Shown one piece after another: positions 10,021 to 18,523 of a stretch of 64,000 nt of DNA (its first letter is position 1; the number at the start of each line of letters is the position of its first letter). This stretch comes from Amantichitinum ursilacus (GTDB taxonomy: Bacteria > Pseudomonadota > Gammaproteobacteria > Burkholderiales > Chitinibacteraceae). Where the stretch lies: assembly GCF_001294205.1 (NCBI RefSeq), contig NZ_LAQT01000007.1, positions 186,001 through 250,000 on the forward strand. The letters are read 5' to 3'. Made by a program: the position numbers and the translations under genes. The notes below the pieces were generated by a model. The model was not told where the DNA came from. It worked only from the letters and a program-made list of their open reading frames with translations, and did not search any database.

Positions 10021-12531
10021 ATGACCCGTCCCGCAGGTAGCCAGCTCAAGCTGACATGGCAAAACATCGGCAATCATGTCGATGGCGACAATTTCGAGTG
10101 TGAACTCACGCTCACCAACCATTCCGCCACGGCGCTGTCGGGCAATGACTGGGCAATCTATTTCAGCTTCTGCCGCAAAGTGCACCCCGATTCGGTGACG
10201 GGCGGCGTGGGCATCAAACATATCAATGGCGATCTGTGGCAACTGACGCCCACGGCCGACTTTGGCACGCTGGAACCCGGTGCCAGCCGCAAGATCACCT
10301 ATCGCGGCATGTTCTGGGTGATCCAGAACACCGACGCCCCGCTCGGCTTTTATATCGTGTACGACGATGGCACCCCGGCCGCGCACGCCTCAGCGATTGG
10401 CGACCCGGAAATCATCGCGTTTACCCGCCCGGAACAACGCAATCGCAACCTCAACGACAAAGTAACGCCGGTAACCGCCGCCAGCCGCTTTGACGACAAT
10501 GCCATGCTCAGCCTGCTGCCCGCGGCGCAAACCGGCCTGATTACGCCCAAGCCGCTGTCGTTGACCAAGGGCCACGGCGAATTTGTGATCGACGCCGCCA
10601 CGCTGATCGTCCATAGCGATGATCTGGCCGCCGAAGCCGCCTTTCTGCAGCAAAGCCTGGCTGACCTGGGCGTGCGTCCGTCACGCGCCGCAGCCGGCGC
10701 GGGCATTACGCTGCAGATTGGCTCGGTTGAAGTCAAAGGCCACACCGGCGCGGCGGAAGAAGCCTATCGCCTGGAAGTGACCAGCGCTGGCATCAGCATT
10801 ACCGGCGCCACCGCGGCGGGTGTATTCAATGGCATTCAAAGCCTGCGCCAGTTGCTGCCCGTCAGCGCCTGGGTTAACCCCGCGCCGACGCTGGCTGTGC
10901 CTGCCGTCATCGTGGTCGACGCGCCGCGCTTTGCTTATCGCGGCATGCATATCGATGTGGGCCGTAACTTCTCCAGCAAAGAAACCGTGTTGCGCCTGCT
11001 GGAAGTGATGGCGCTGTACAAGCTGAACAAATTCCACTTTCACATCACCGATGACGAAGGCTGGCGTATCGAGATCCCCACGCTGCCCGAGCTGACCGAA
11101 ATCGGCAGCCGCCGCGGCTTTACGCTGGACGAAACCGACCAGGTGGTGCCGAGCTTTGGCTCAGGCGCGGTGGCCGAAGGTTCGCACGGCACCGGCTTTT
11201 ACACGCGCGCTGACTTTATCGAAATCCTGCGCTTTGCTACTGATCGCCATATCGAAGTCATCCCCGAAATCGACGTACCGGGCCACGCCCGCGCCGCGAT
11301 CAAGGCGATGAATACGCGCCATCAACGCCTGCTGGCGCAAGGCCGCGTGAACGAAGCCGAAGAATATTTGCTGGCTGATTTTGACGACGAATCAAAGTAC
11401 GAATCGGTGCAGTTGTGGCACGACAATGTGATCTGCATCGGCCGCGAATCGGCGTATCGCTTTATCGAAACCGTGGTCAGTGACTTGCACGCCATGTTTG
11501 AAGAAGCCGGTGCGCCGTTCAAGGCCCTGCACACCGGTGGCGACGAGATTCCGCACGGCGCATGGGAAGGCAGCCCGATCTGCAAAGCGTTTATGGCCGA
11601 GCAAGGCTTTGAAACCATTCAGCAATTGCAGGATTACTTCCTTGGTCGCTTCCGCGACGTGCTGCAGCGGCATGGCCTGGCGGTGGCGGGATGGGAAGAA
11701 ATTGCGCTGATCAAGGAACAGCAAGCCGACGGCAGCCACAAGCTGGCGCCGAACCCGAAATTTACCGACGCCAATTTCCGCCCGTATATCTGGAACAACG
11801 TGTGGGGCTGGGGCCAGGAAGATATCGCGTATCAGTTGGCCAACGCGGGCTACAAGGTGGTGCTGAGCAACGTCACCGATCTGTACTTTGATCTGGCGTA
11901 TGCCAAAGACCCGGAAGAGCCTGGCTATTACTGGGGCGGCTTTATCGAGACGCGTAAGCCGTTCTGGTTCTGCCCGCTGGATATTTACACCACAGCCACC
12001 ACCAACCTGTTCGGGCATGACCTGGATCGTAAACAGCTCGATGCCATGGCGCGGCTGACCGATACCGGCACGCAGAATGTGCTGGGTATCCAGGGCCAGC
12101 TGTGGGGTGAAAACGCACGTAATGCCGGTCGCGTGGAATATCTGGCTTGCCCGCGGATTATTGCGCTGGCCGAACGCGCCTGGGCGGCTGATCCGGGCTG
12201 GACCTTTATCGCCGATGCAGCCGAACGCAATGACAAGATGAACGCGGACTGGAACGAGTTTGCCAACCGCCTGGGCCAGCGCGATCTGGTGCGGCTGGAT
12301 GGTTTCCTCGGCGGCTACGGCTATCGCATTCCGCTGCCGGGCGCGAAGGTGGACGGCGGCAAGCTGCACGCCAACGTCAGCGCCCCGGGCCTGACCGTGC
12401 GCTACACCACCGATGGCAGCGAGCCGACGGTGTTCAGCGCGATTTACGGTGAACCGGTCGCGGTAAAAGGCGAGATCAAGCTGGCCACATTCAACAGCAC
12501 CGGCCGCAAGAGCCGCACCGTGACGGTGTAA
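10021..12531 (+). CDS. Beta-N-acetylhexosaminidase (chitobiase), GH20
   Basis: Releases N-acetylglucosamine from chitobiose and short chitin oligomers. The 836-aa product has a chitobiase N-terminal carbohydrate-binding domain (~1-160), a GH20b domain (~175-300), the GH20 barrel (~300-750) and a small C-terminal Ig-like domain. The catalytic pair is D508-E509 in 'HTGGDEIPHG'; the barrel entry 'FAYRGMHIDVGRNF' is typical. ATG 10021 follows GAGGAAA. The binding domain begins almost at residue 6 and no signal peptide is visible, so a cytoplasmic location or non-classical export is implied. It likely acts with the secreted chitinase at 22986. Confidence 0.92.
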   Translation: MTRPAGSQLKLTWQNIGNHVDGDNFECELTLTNHSATALSGNDWAIYFSFCRKVHPDSVTGGVGIKHINGDLWQLTPTADFGTLEPGASRKITYRGMFWVIQNTDAPLGFYIVYDDGTPAAHASAIGDPEIIAFTRPEQRNRNLNDKVTPVTAASRFDDNAMLSLLPAAQTGLITPKPLSLTKGHGEFVIDAATLIVHSDDLAAEAAFLQQSLADLGVRPSRAAAGAGITLQIGSVEVKGHTGAAEEAYRLEVTSAGISITGATAAGVFNGIQSLRQLLPVSAWVNPAPTLAVPAVIVVDAPRFAYRGMHIDVGRNFSSKETVLRLLEVMALYKLNKFHFHITDDEGWRIEIPTLPELTEIGSRRGFTLDETDQVVPSFGSGAVAEGSHGTGFYTRADFIEILRFATDRHIEVIPEIDVPGHARAAIKAMNTRHQRLLAQGRVNEAEEYLLADFDDESKYESVQLWHDNVICIGRESAYRFIETVVSDLHAMFEEAGAPFKALHTGGDEIPHGAWEGSPICKAFMAEQGFETIQQLQDYFLGRFRDVLQRHGLAVAGWEEIALIKEQQADGSHKLAPNPKFTDANFRPYIWNNVWGWGQEDIAYQLANAGYKVVLSNVTDLYFDLAYAKDPEEPGYYWGGFIETRKPFWFCPLDIYTTATTNLFGHDLDRKQLDAMARLTDTGTQNVLGIQGQLWGENARNAGRVEYLACPRIIALAERAWAADPGWTFIADAAERNDKMNADWNEFANRLGQRDLVRLDGFLGGYGYRIPLPGAKVDGGKLHANVSAPGLTVRYTTDGSEPTVFSAIYGEPVAVKGEIKLATFNSTGRKSRTVTV

Positions 12532-12543
12532 AAAACCCGCAGC

Positions 12544-12735
12544 AATAGGGTGGGTCTGGACCCACCTTTCAAAGCCAGCGAGAAGAACCACGCAATTTGA
12601 TTGCTTCTTCTCTTTGGCTTTGGCTTTGGCTTTGGGTGGTGGGTCTGGACCCGCCTTTCAAAGCCAGCGAGAAGAACCACGCAATTTGATTGCTTCTTCT
12701 CGTCGGCTTTGGGTGGTGGGTCTAGACCCACCCTA
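12544..12735. repeat. Family-A repeat cluster with a 61-base direct repeat and TTTGGC tandem
   Basis: Fills the space between the convergent GH20 and GH13 genes. A 61-base unit beginning GGGTCTGGACCC occurs at 12552-12612 and 12641-12701 with one mismatch. Between them is a run of TTTGGC-type hexamers (12613-12634). A third, inverted palindrome (GGTGGGTCTAGACCCACC) ends at ~12732, and its closing CTA is the GH13 stop codon. Near-identity suggests recent duplication. Confidence 0.85.
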
Positions 12736-14337
12736 TTGCGCAATCGCTTGCAACACCAGCGCTTGTTGCGGCACCAGTTTGACGGTGTCGCCCGTCACGA
12801 CTTGCGACAAAGCGCTGCTGCTCAACAGCGGCGCCCATTGCTTGCCGGCCAGATCGCCCTTCAGCGCAAACTCAGCCGGTTTGCGGCTGTAGTTCAGCAG
12901 CACCAGCACTTGCTTGCCGTCTTTCTCCCGCACATACGCCATCACCGCGTCGTCTTCTTCGCTCAACACGCGCAGGCTACCGGTCTGCAATGCCGGTTGG
13001 TTGCGGCGCAAGGCGATCAGGCTGCGATAGGTTTCCAGCAACGACCCTGGCTGCCCAGCCTCGACGGCCACATTGCGCCGCTGATAATCATTGCCCAGCG
13101 CGCGGAACGGTTTGACCTTGGAGAACCCGGCAAACGTGCTGCCATCCCATGCCATCGGGCCACGCAAACGCTGATCGTCGTATTGCACCGGTTCGCTAAA
13201 GGTCTGGCCGATTTCTTCGCCGTAATACAAAAACGGAATGCCGGGCAAGGTTAATAGCGTAGCGGCCGCCAGTTTATAAGCGCCCGGATCATCGCCCAAT
13301 TGCTGGCCTATGCGCGCGCCCGCAAAACTATCGTGATTGGACAAAAACGTGGCCATGCGTGGCATGGGTTTTTGTTTTAGATAGTCATATAGCGGGCCCA
13401 TCGAGCGGCCCATCTGCACGCTTTTAATAATCGAAGTCTGCAAGCCAAAGGCAAATGCACTGCCCGCCGAATCGCTGGCTGAAAACTCAGCCGGTGCGCT
13501 CGGCACTTCGGCCACCATATAACGCTTACCGTATTGATTAAGCAGATCGCGAATCTTGCGCATGATGGCGTGATTCTCCGGCTGGTTTTCCCACAGATTG
13601 GGGCCGTTTTCGACCAAAGCGCCCACGGCATCAAAGCGGAAACCATCCACGCCGCGATTCATCCAGAAACGCAGATTGTCCAGATGGAATTCCAGTACCT
13701 GCGGAGTGCGGAAATTAAAGTCCGGCATGATGCTGGCAAACGCGCCGTAGTAATAACCGCTTTTGCCGGCATACCAAGGGTCCCCGCCATAAGTCACCCA
13801 GCCTTTGGGCTTTTTATCATTCCACACATACCAGTTGCGCCACGGCGAAGCCGGGTCGCTATTGGCGGCGGTAAATAGCGGATGCATATCCGAGCTGTGA
13901 TTGATGACGTAATCCAGAATCACGCCTATGCCGCGCTTGTGCGCTTCGGCGACAAAGTGGTCGAAATCAGCCAGCGTGCCGTAATCGTGTTCGATATCGC
14001 GGTAATTGGTCACCGCATAACCGTGGTCATGATCGGAGCTTTGATAGATCGGCAATAACCACACGCCGGTAATCCCCAGCGCTTGCAGATAATCCAGCCG
14101 TTGCGTCAGCCCTTTAAAATCGCCAATGCCATCGCCATTGCCGTCCTGATAAGACCGCACGAGGATTTCCATAAACACGCCGCGCTGCTGCCAATCTACA
14201 GGCAGGCCGCTGTCTTTAATCTGTACCGGCACTGCGCCAATATCAGCGGGGGCGGCGGGTTCTCCGGCAAATAAAGGTGCGCCGATCAAAGTGGCGGCCA
14301 GACCGGCCAGTTTCAGCTTGGTAAAGGGTGAACTCAT
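12733..14337 (-). CDS. Secreted alpha-amylase-family glycosidase (GH13)
   Basis: Predicted alpha-glucan hydrolase of 534 aa. An N-terminal signal peptide ending near 'IGAPLFAGEP' places it in the periplasm or outside. The GH13 (beta/alpha)8 barrel has the catalytic triad: nucleophile D236 in 'GVDGFRFDAVG', acid/base E277 in 'YMVAEVPSAP' and D336 in 'FLSNHDSFAG'. The calcium-loop motif 'DGNGDGIGDFKGL' and region I 'VILDYVINHSS' are present. ATG 14337 is preceded by AGGAGA at 7 bases; a TTG one codon earlier is less likely. Exact specificity (amylase or alpha-glucosidase type) is not resolved. Its TAG stop falls inside a palindromic repeat. Confidence 0.9.
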   Translation of the reverse strand: MSSPFTKLKLAGLAATLIGAPLFAGEPAAPADIGAVPVQIKDSGLPVDWQQRGVFMEILVRSYQDGNGDGIGDFKGLTQRLDYLQALGITGVWLLPIYQSSDHDHGYAVTNYRDIEHDYGTLADFDHFVAEAHKRGIGVILDYVINHSSDMHPLFTAANSDPASPWRNWYVWNDKKPKGWVTYGGDPWYAGKSGYYYGAFASIMPDFNFRTPQVLEFHLDNLRFWMNRGVDGFRFDAVGALVENGPNLWENQPENHAIMRKIRDLLNQYGKRYMVAEVPSAPAEFSASDSAGSAFAFGLQTSIIKSVQMGRSMGPLYDYLKQKPMPRMATFLSNHDSFAGARIGQQLGDDPGAYKLAAATLLTLPGIPFLYYGEEIGQTFSEPVQYDDQRLRGPMAWDGSTFAGFSKVKPFRALGNDYQRRNVAVEAGQPGSLLETYRSLIALRRNQPALQTGSLRVLSEEDDAVMAYVREKDGKQVLVLLNYSRKPAEFALKGDLAGKQWAPLLSSSALSQVVTGDTVKLVPQQALVLQAIAQ

Positions 14338-14499
14338 CAAAAAGTCTCCTGCGTTGCGCGCAGCATAGTCTCAAACCGTTTTGAATGCTTATAAGGCCTA
14401 TCCCGGAGGGCCGATATGCGCCAATCGCCGACACGCCACGCGCGCAATCCAGGCTAAAGTCAGGGCCAGCTTTTAAAAACACCTTGCGGAACCCCGACG

Positions 14500-15186
14500 A
14501 TGATTACCGTGCATCACCTCAACAATTCGCGCTCGCAGCGCGTGTTATGGCTGCTGGAAGAACTGGGCGTGCAATACGAAATCGTGCGCTATCAGCGCGA
14601 TGCCAAAACCATGCTGGCCCCGCCCGAATTGCGCGCGATTCATCCACTGGGCAAATCGCCGGTGATTACCGATGACCGTAATGGCGCGCCGGTGGTGATT
14701 GCCGAATCGGGCGCCATCATTGAATACCTGCTGGATAACTATGGCGAAGGCTGGTTGCGTCCGGCCAGCAATACGCCGGAGCGGCTGCGCTTTACCTATT
14801 GGCTGCACTATGCCGAGGGCTCGATCATGCCGCTCCTGGTCATGAGCCTGGTCTTCAACAAGATGCCGGAACAACCGATGCCGTTCTTTATCCGGCCGGT
14901 GGTGCGCGGTATTGCCAGCAAGGTCAAAGCGGTGTTTTTGGGGCCGCAACTCAAAACGCATCTGGCGTTTATTGAGGGCGAATTAAACAAGAGCACCTGG
15001 TTTGCCGGAGAAGAATTCTCGGGGGCGGATATCCAGATGAGTTTTGCCATGGAAGCGGCCAATGCGCGCAGCGGCTTTAGCAAATATCCCAAAGCCAAAG
15101 CTTGGCTGGAGCGGATCCATGCCCGCCCCGCCTATGCGCGCGCCCTGGAGAAAGGCGGACCTTTCTCGCTAGGCGATCCGGCTTGA
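14500..15186 (+). CDS. Glutathione S-transferase family protein
   Basis: Cytosolic GST-type enzyme of 228 aa. The N-terminal thioredoxin-like domain starts 'MITVHHLNNSRSQRVLWLL', with the catalytic serine region SRSQR at ~9-13 and the glutathione-binding 'GKSPVITD' and 'VIAESGAIIEYLL' motifs. The rest is an all-helical C-terminal domain. Substrate unknown. The gene is monocistronic and converges with the ispF end 18 bases downstream. Confidence 0.9.
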   Translation: MITVHHLNNSRSQRVLWLLEELGVQYEIVRYQRDAKTMLAPPELRAIHPLGKSPVITDDRNGAPVVIAESGAIIEYLLDNYGEGWLRPASNTPERLRFTYWLHYAEGSIMPLLVMSLVFNKMPEQPMPFFIRPVVRGIASKVKAVFLGPQLKTHLAFIEGELNKSTWFAGEEFSGADIQMSFAMEAANARSGFSKYPKAKAWLERIHARPAYARALEKGGPFSLGDPA

Positions 15187-15203
15187 TCAGCTTGATCTAC
15201 TGA

Positions 15204-15677
15204 TCAGACCGGCAACAACAAACAGACGGCCTGGGCTTCGACGGCTTCGGAATTGCCGACCGGGCCCAGCTTTTCGTAGGTTTTGGCTTTAACGTTAACC
15301 TGGCCGGCTGCAATCCCGAGGTCGGCCGCGATATTGGCCACCATGGCCGGAATATGCGGCGCCATTTTCGGACGCTGAATCAGAATGCTGGCGTCGACAT
15401 TGCCCACTTTCCAACCGGCCGCATTCACGCGCTTGACGGCCTCGCGCAAGAGTACGCGGCTGTCCGCGCCTTTGAATTCGGCGGCGGTATCCGGAAAATG
15501 CCGGCCGATATCGCCCAAGCCTGCCGCGCCCAATACCGCATCCGTAATTGCGTGCAACAAGGCATCGGCATCCGAATGGCCCAGCAAGCCCAGTTCAAAC
15601 GGAATGGTGACGCCGCCCAGAATCAGCAAGCGATCGGGCACCAGACGGTGCACATCCCAGCCCTGACCTATGCGCAT
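15204..15677 (-). CDS. ispF: 2-C-methyl-D-erythritol 2,4-cyclodiphosphate synthase
   Basis: MEP-pathway enzyme that cyclises CDP-methylerythritol 2-phosphate and releases CMP. The 157-aa product has the IspF signatures '[11 protein letters not shown]' (metal-binding D-x-H), '[18 protein letters not shown]' and '[17 protein letters not shown]'. The start at 15677 matches the family and overlaps the end of msrC by 10 bases, so the genes are translationally coupled. It is the last gene of dnaQ-ispD-msrC-ispF. An upstream in-frame start at 15725 would add 16 non-conserved residues. Confidence 0.96.
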   Translation of the reverse strand: MRIGQGWDVHRLVPDRLLILGGVTIPFELGLLGHSDADALLHAITDAVLGAAGLGDIGRHFPDTAAEFKGADSRVLLREAVKRVNAAGWKVGNVDASILIQRPKMAPHIPAMVANIAADLGIAAGQVNVKAKTYEKLGPVGNSEAVEAQAVCLLLPV

Positions 15678-16165
15678 GCCACGGCCTCGGTTTGCGTCAC
15701 GATGGCGGCCACTTGTTCCAGCCATTCTTTATCGATGGCGTCATAGGTGTTCAGATCGGTCGAATCGACATCCAGCACCGCAATCACTTTGCCGCTGGCG
15801 TCATGCAGCGGTACCACGATTTCGGAACGCGACAGCGATGAGCACGCAATATGACCCGGAAAAGCGTCAACATCAGGCACCACTAGCGTTTCGTTACGCG
15901 CCCATGCGTCGCCACACACGCCTTTGCCGTGCGCAATGCGCGTGCAGGCAATCGGCCCCTGGAACGGCCCGAGTACCAGTTCATCGCCCACCACGCGATA
16001 AAAACCGGTCCACAGCCAGCCAAAGGTTTGTTGCAACGCGGCCACGGCATTAGCCATGCGCGCGATTTCGTCGTTTTCGCCGTCGAGCAGCGCGCGGATT
16101 TGCGGCACCAACGCGGCGTATTTAGCGGCCTTGTCGCCGTCTTCAATAATCAGATTTTCAGCCAT
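15668..16165 (-). CDS. msrC: Free methionine-(R)-sulfoxide reductase (GAF domain)
   Basis: Reduces free L-methionine-(R)-sulfoxide using a GAF fold. The 165-aa product carries C74 in 'IACTRIAHG', C84 in 'KGVCGDAW' and C108 in 'HIACSSLSR', at spacings matching the three E. coli cysteines (84, 94, 118). It starts inside the last codons of ispD (8-base overlap) and overlaps ispF at its end. Its insertion between two isoprenoid genes is unusual; no functional link is evident beyond shared transcription. Confidence 0.9.
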   Translation of the reverse strand: MAENLIIEDGDKAAKYAALVPQIRALLDGENDEIARMANAVAALQQTFGWLWTGFYRVVGDELVLGPFQGPIACTRIAHGKGVCGDAWARNETLVVPDVDAFPGHIACSSLSRSEIVVPLHDASGKVIAVLDVDSTDLNTYDAIDKEWLEQVAAIVTQTEAVACA

Positions 16166-16865
16166 GCGGCGCTTCCTTGCGTTGTTGCAGGATCAGGCTA
16201 GCCAGTTGCAGATCCTGCGGGTAAGTCACTTTGAGATTCCACGGGCTGCCGTGCACCAGGCGCGGGGCGTGGCCCTGCTGTTCCATGGCGCTGGCTTCAT
16301 CGGTAATGTGGGCTTCGGAGACGTGATCCAAAGCGCCGGTCAGCGGGCCGACGCGAAACATTTGCGGCGTTTGCGCCTGCCACAAGCCGTCGCGCGGGCG
16401 GGTGGCGGCGATATGCTGGTCGGCCGACGCCTGCTTGAGCGTATCGGCCACCGGCACCGCCAGGATGCCACCGACCGCATCATCGAACAGCGTATCGATC
16501 AGTTGGTCCACCAGTTCCGGCGCGATACAGGGGCGTGCGGCATCATGCACCAGCACCCAGTCTTGCGGATTCTGGCCGGCGGCAGCCAAGGCGTTGAGGC
16601 CATTGCGCACGCTGCGGGCACGGGTGTCGCCGCCACAGCGCAACACGGTCAGTCGCGTAAAGCCGGACCAATCAAACTGATCCCAATCATCATCGTCAGC
16701 GCTCAGCACCACCACAATGCGTTGCAAACGCGGCACCGCGTGCAAGGCGGTGAGCGTGTGCCAGATCAGCGGCTGCCCCAGCAAGGGCAAATATTGTTTG
16801 GGTTGGGCCACACCCATGCGGCTGCCGCTACCCGCAGCGGGCAGCAACGCGATACAGGCGGTCAT
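16158..16865 (-). CDS. ispD: 2-C-methyl-D-erythritol 4-phosphate cytidylyltransferase
   Basis: MEP-pathway enzyme joining CTP and MEP to give CDP-methylerythritol. The 235-aa product shows the nucleotide-binding start 'ALLPAAGSGSRMGVAQPKQY' and the block 'VLVHDAARPCIAPELVDQLI'. ATG 16865 overlaps the dnaQ stop in an ATGA junction. The C-terminal '[15 protein letters not shown]' is family-like and ends inside the msrC start. An upstream in-frame start at 16916 lies within dnaQ and is not favoured. Confidence 0.95.
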   Translation of the reverse strand: MTACIALLPAAGSGSRMGVAQPKQYLPLLGQPLIWHTLTALHAVPRLQRIVVVLSADDDDWDQFDWSGFTRLTVLRCGGDTRARSVRNGLNALAAAGQNPQDWVLVHDAARPCIAPELVDQLIDTLFDDAVGGILAVPVADTLKQASADQHIAATRPRDGLWQAQTPQMFRVGPLTGALDHVSEAHITDEASAMEQQGHAPRLVHGSPWNLKVTYPQDLQLASLILQQRKEAPHG

Positions 16866-17602
16866 GCCGCAGCCTCGGCCGGGACGGGCGGTGCTTCGAT
16901 GGCGTGCCACAAGCATTGGCCTTTGACGATCTTGTCGAGATCGTTGAGATAACTCTCATGCAGCGTCAGCTCTTCCGGCGTCGGCAGCGCCACCTTGAGT
17001 GCGCCACGGCTGGCGCGCACCACAATCTGGCCATTGCTGTCGGTGCTGCCGTCGTTGACGAAGTCCATCAACAAGCTGTCCTGGCCGCGCGTCATGGCCA
17101 GATACACTTCGGCCAGCAGTTCGCAGTCAATCAGCGCGCCGTGCAATACCCGCGCCGAGCGATCGACTTCAAAGCGGTCGCATAACGCATCCAGACTATT
17201 ACGCTTGCCGGGAAACTGGTCTTTGGCCATCGCCAGCGTATCGATCACGCTATGCACATAGTCCTGAATCTTGCCGCGCTTGAGCTTGCCCAGTTCGTGG
17301 TTCAGAAACGCCACGTCAAACGGCGCGTTGTGGATGATCAGCTCGGAACCGCGTACGAATTCGAGAAACTGGTCGACCACATGGGCAAACTTCGGTTTGT
17401 CGGCCAGAAAGTCGGTGGTCAGCCCGTGCACGTTGAGCGCGCCCTCTTCGCTATCGCGTTCGGGGTTGATGTACAGATGCAGATGCACATCCGCAGCCGA
17501 GACCTTGCGGTCGATCATTTCGACCGCGGCAATTTCAAGAATACGGTTGCCGTCTTCCACGCGCAGGCCGGTGGTTTCGGTATCCAGAAGAATTTGACGC
17601 AT
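16862..17602 (-). CDS. dnaQ: DNA polymerase III epsilon subunit (proofreading 3'-5' exonuclease)
   Basis: Proofreading subunit of the replicative polymerase. The 246-aa product has Exo I 'LLDTETTGL' (D7, E9), Exo II 'IHNAPFDVAFLNHEL' and Exo III-epsilon 'HGALIDCELLAEVY'. A C-terminal tail of about 60 residues beyond the nuclease domain would bind the polymerase alpha subunit. It heads dnaQ-ispD-msrC-ispF, with a 4-base overlap into ispD. The rnhA gene lies 85 bases upstream on the same strand. Confidence 0.95.
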   Translation of the reverse strand: MRQILLDTETTGLRVEDGNRILEIAAVEMIDRKVSAADVHLHLYINPERDSEEGALNVHGLTTDFLADKPKFAHVVDQFLEFVRGSELIIHNAPFDVAFLNHELGKLKRGKIQDYVHSVIDTLAMAKDQFPGKRNSLDALCDRFEVDRSARVLHGALIDCELLAEVYLAMTRGQDSLLMDFVNDGSTDSNGQIVVRASRGALKVALPTPEELTLHESYLNDLDKIVKGQCLWHAIEAPPVPAEAAA

Positions 17603-17687
17603 AAGCTACAGCCCAACCTTGTAAAACAACTTGTTACGGCTTGCGCAGGGGCACGCCGGCGCGCCCCGCTCAGCACAATGCCAGCGC

Positions 17688-18128
17688 TTAACGACCCAAC
17701 ACCGAATCCACGCCACGATTGGCCAGTTGATCGGCGCGCTCGTTGAGCTCATGACCGCTATGGCCTTTTACCCAGCGCCAGGTGACCTTATGGCGCGCTA
17801 CTTCGGTGTCCAGTCGCTGCCACAAATCGGCGTTTTTGACGGGCTTTTTGTCGGCCGTCTTCCAGCCGTTGCGTTTCCAGCCATGAATCCAGCTTTCGAT
17901 GCCATTCTTTACGTACTGCGAATCGGTGTAGACGATGGCATCGCACGCGCGGGTAAGAATGCCCAGGCCTTCGATCACCGCCATCAACTCCATGCGATTG
18001 TTGGTGGTATGTGCTTCGCCGCCAAACAATTCTTTCTCTTGTGCGCCATAACGTAATAAAGCGCCCCAACCGCCGGGACCAGGGTTGCCCTTACAGGCCC
18101 CGTCGGTATAAATCTCTAATGTGGCCAT
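17688..18128 (-). CDS. rnhA: Ribonuclease HI
   Basis: Degrades RNA in RNA-DNA hybrids (R-loops, replication primers). The 146-aa product has the catalytic DEDD set in '[17 protein letters not shown]' (D), '[13 protein letters not shown]' (E), 'VYTDSQYV' (D) and the later 'NERADQLAN' (D), plus the basic '[17 protein letters not shown]' substrate-binding handle. It precedes dnaQ on the same strand, a common proteobacterial pairing. Confidence 0.96.
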   Translation of the reverse strand: MATLEIYTDGACKGNPGPGGWGALLRYGAQEKELFGGEAHTTNNRMELMAVIEGLGILTRACDAIVYTDSQYVKNGIESWIHGWKRNGWKTADKKPVKNADLWQRLDTEVARHKVTWRWVKGHSGHELNERADQLANRGVDSVLGR

Positions 18129-18164
18129 TCAGAATCCATTAATAAAACCAACCGGGAGAACCCC

Positions 18165-18491
18165 ATGCGCGTCGCACTGCTCGCTCTGACCCTGATTGCC
18201 GCCACCGTGGCGGCGCCGACGCTGGCCGCGCCGTTCTGCCTGTGGAAAGTACCTGCCGGCAAAGATGTCGCGGCGCGCTACGACCGTTATCTGAATCTGA
18301 CCGTGGTGCAATATGTCGATCTGACCGATAACGACGTGCATATTGTATTTGGCGGCGGCAATCTGGGCAGCGGACACGATCTGCATATCGCCATCAAGAA
18401 CCGCACCGACGGCCTGCGCATCCTGCAAGATCTGGCCGATACGGCACGCGCTTGCGACAAAGACACGCCAGTGCCGCTGGCCAAATCCTGA
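18165..18491 (+). CDS. Small secreted hypothetical protein
   Basis: 108-aa protein of unknown function with a clear signal peptide ('MRVALLALTLIAATVAAPTL', cleavage near LAA-P), preceded by GGGAGA. The mature ~85 residues contain two cysteines (PFCLW and ARACD), likely one disulfide, and a 'HIVFGGGNLGSGHDLHIAIK' segment. It lies between the convergent yafS-like gene and the divergent rnhA gene. No family recognised. Confidence 0.7.
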   Translation: MRVALLALTLIAATVAAPTLAAPFCLWKVPAGKDVAARYDRYLNLTVVQYVDLTDNDVHIVFGGGNLGSGHDLHIAIKNRTDGLRILQDLADTARACDKDTPVPLAKS

Positions 18492-18523
18492 GGGCCGGCG
18501 CCCGCTTTTTTCATCCCACTGCA

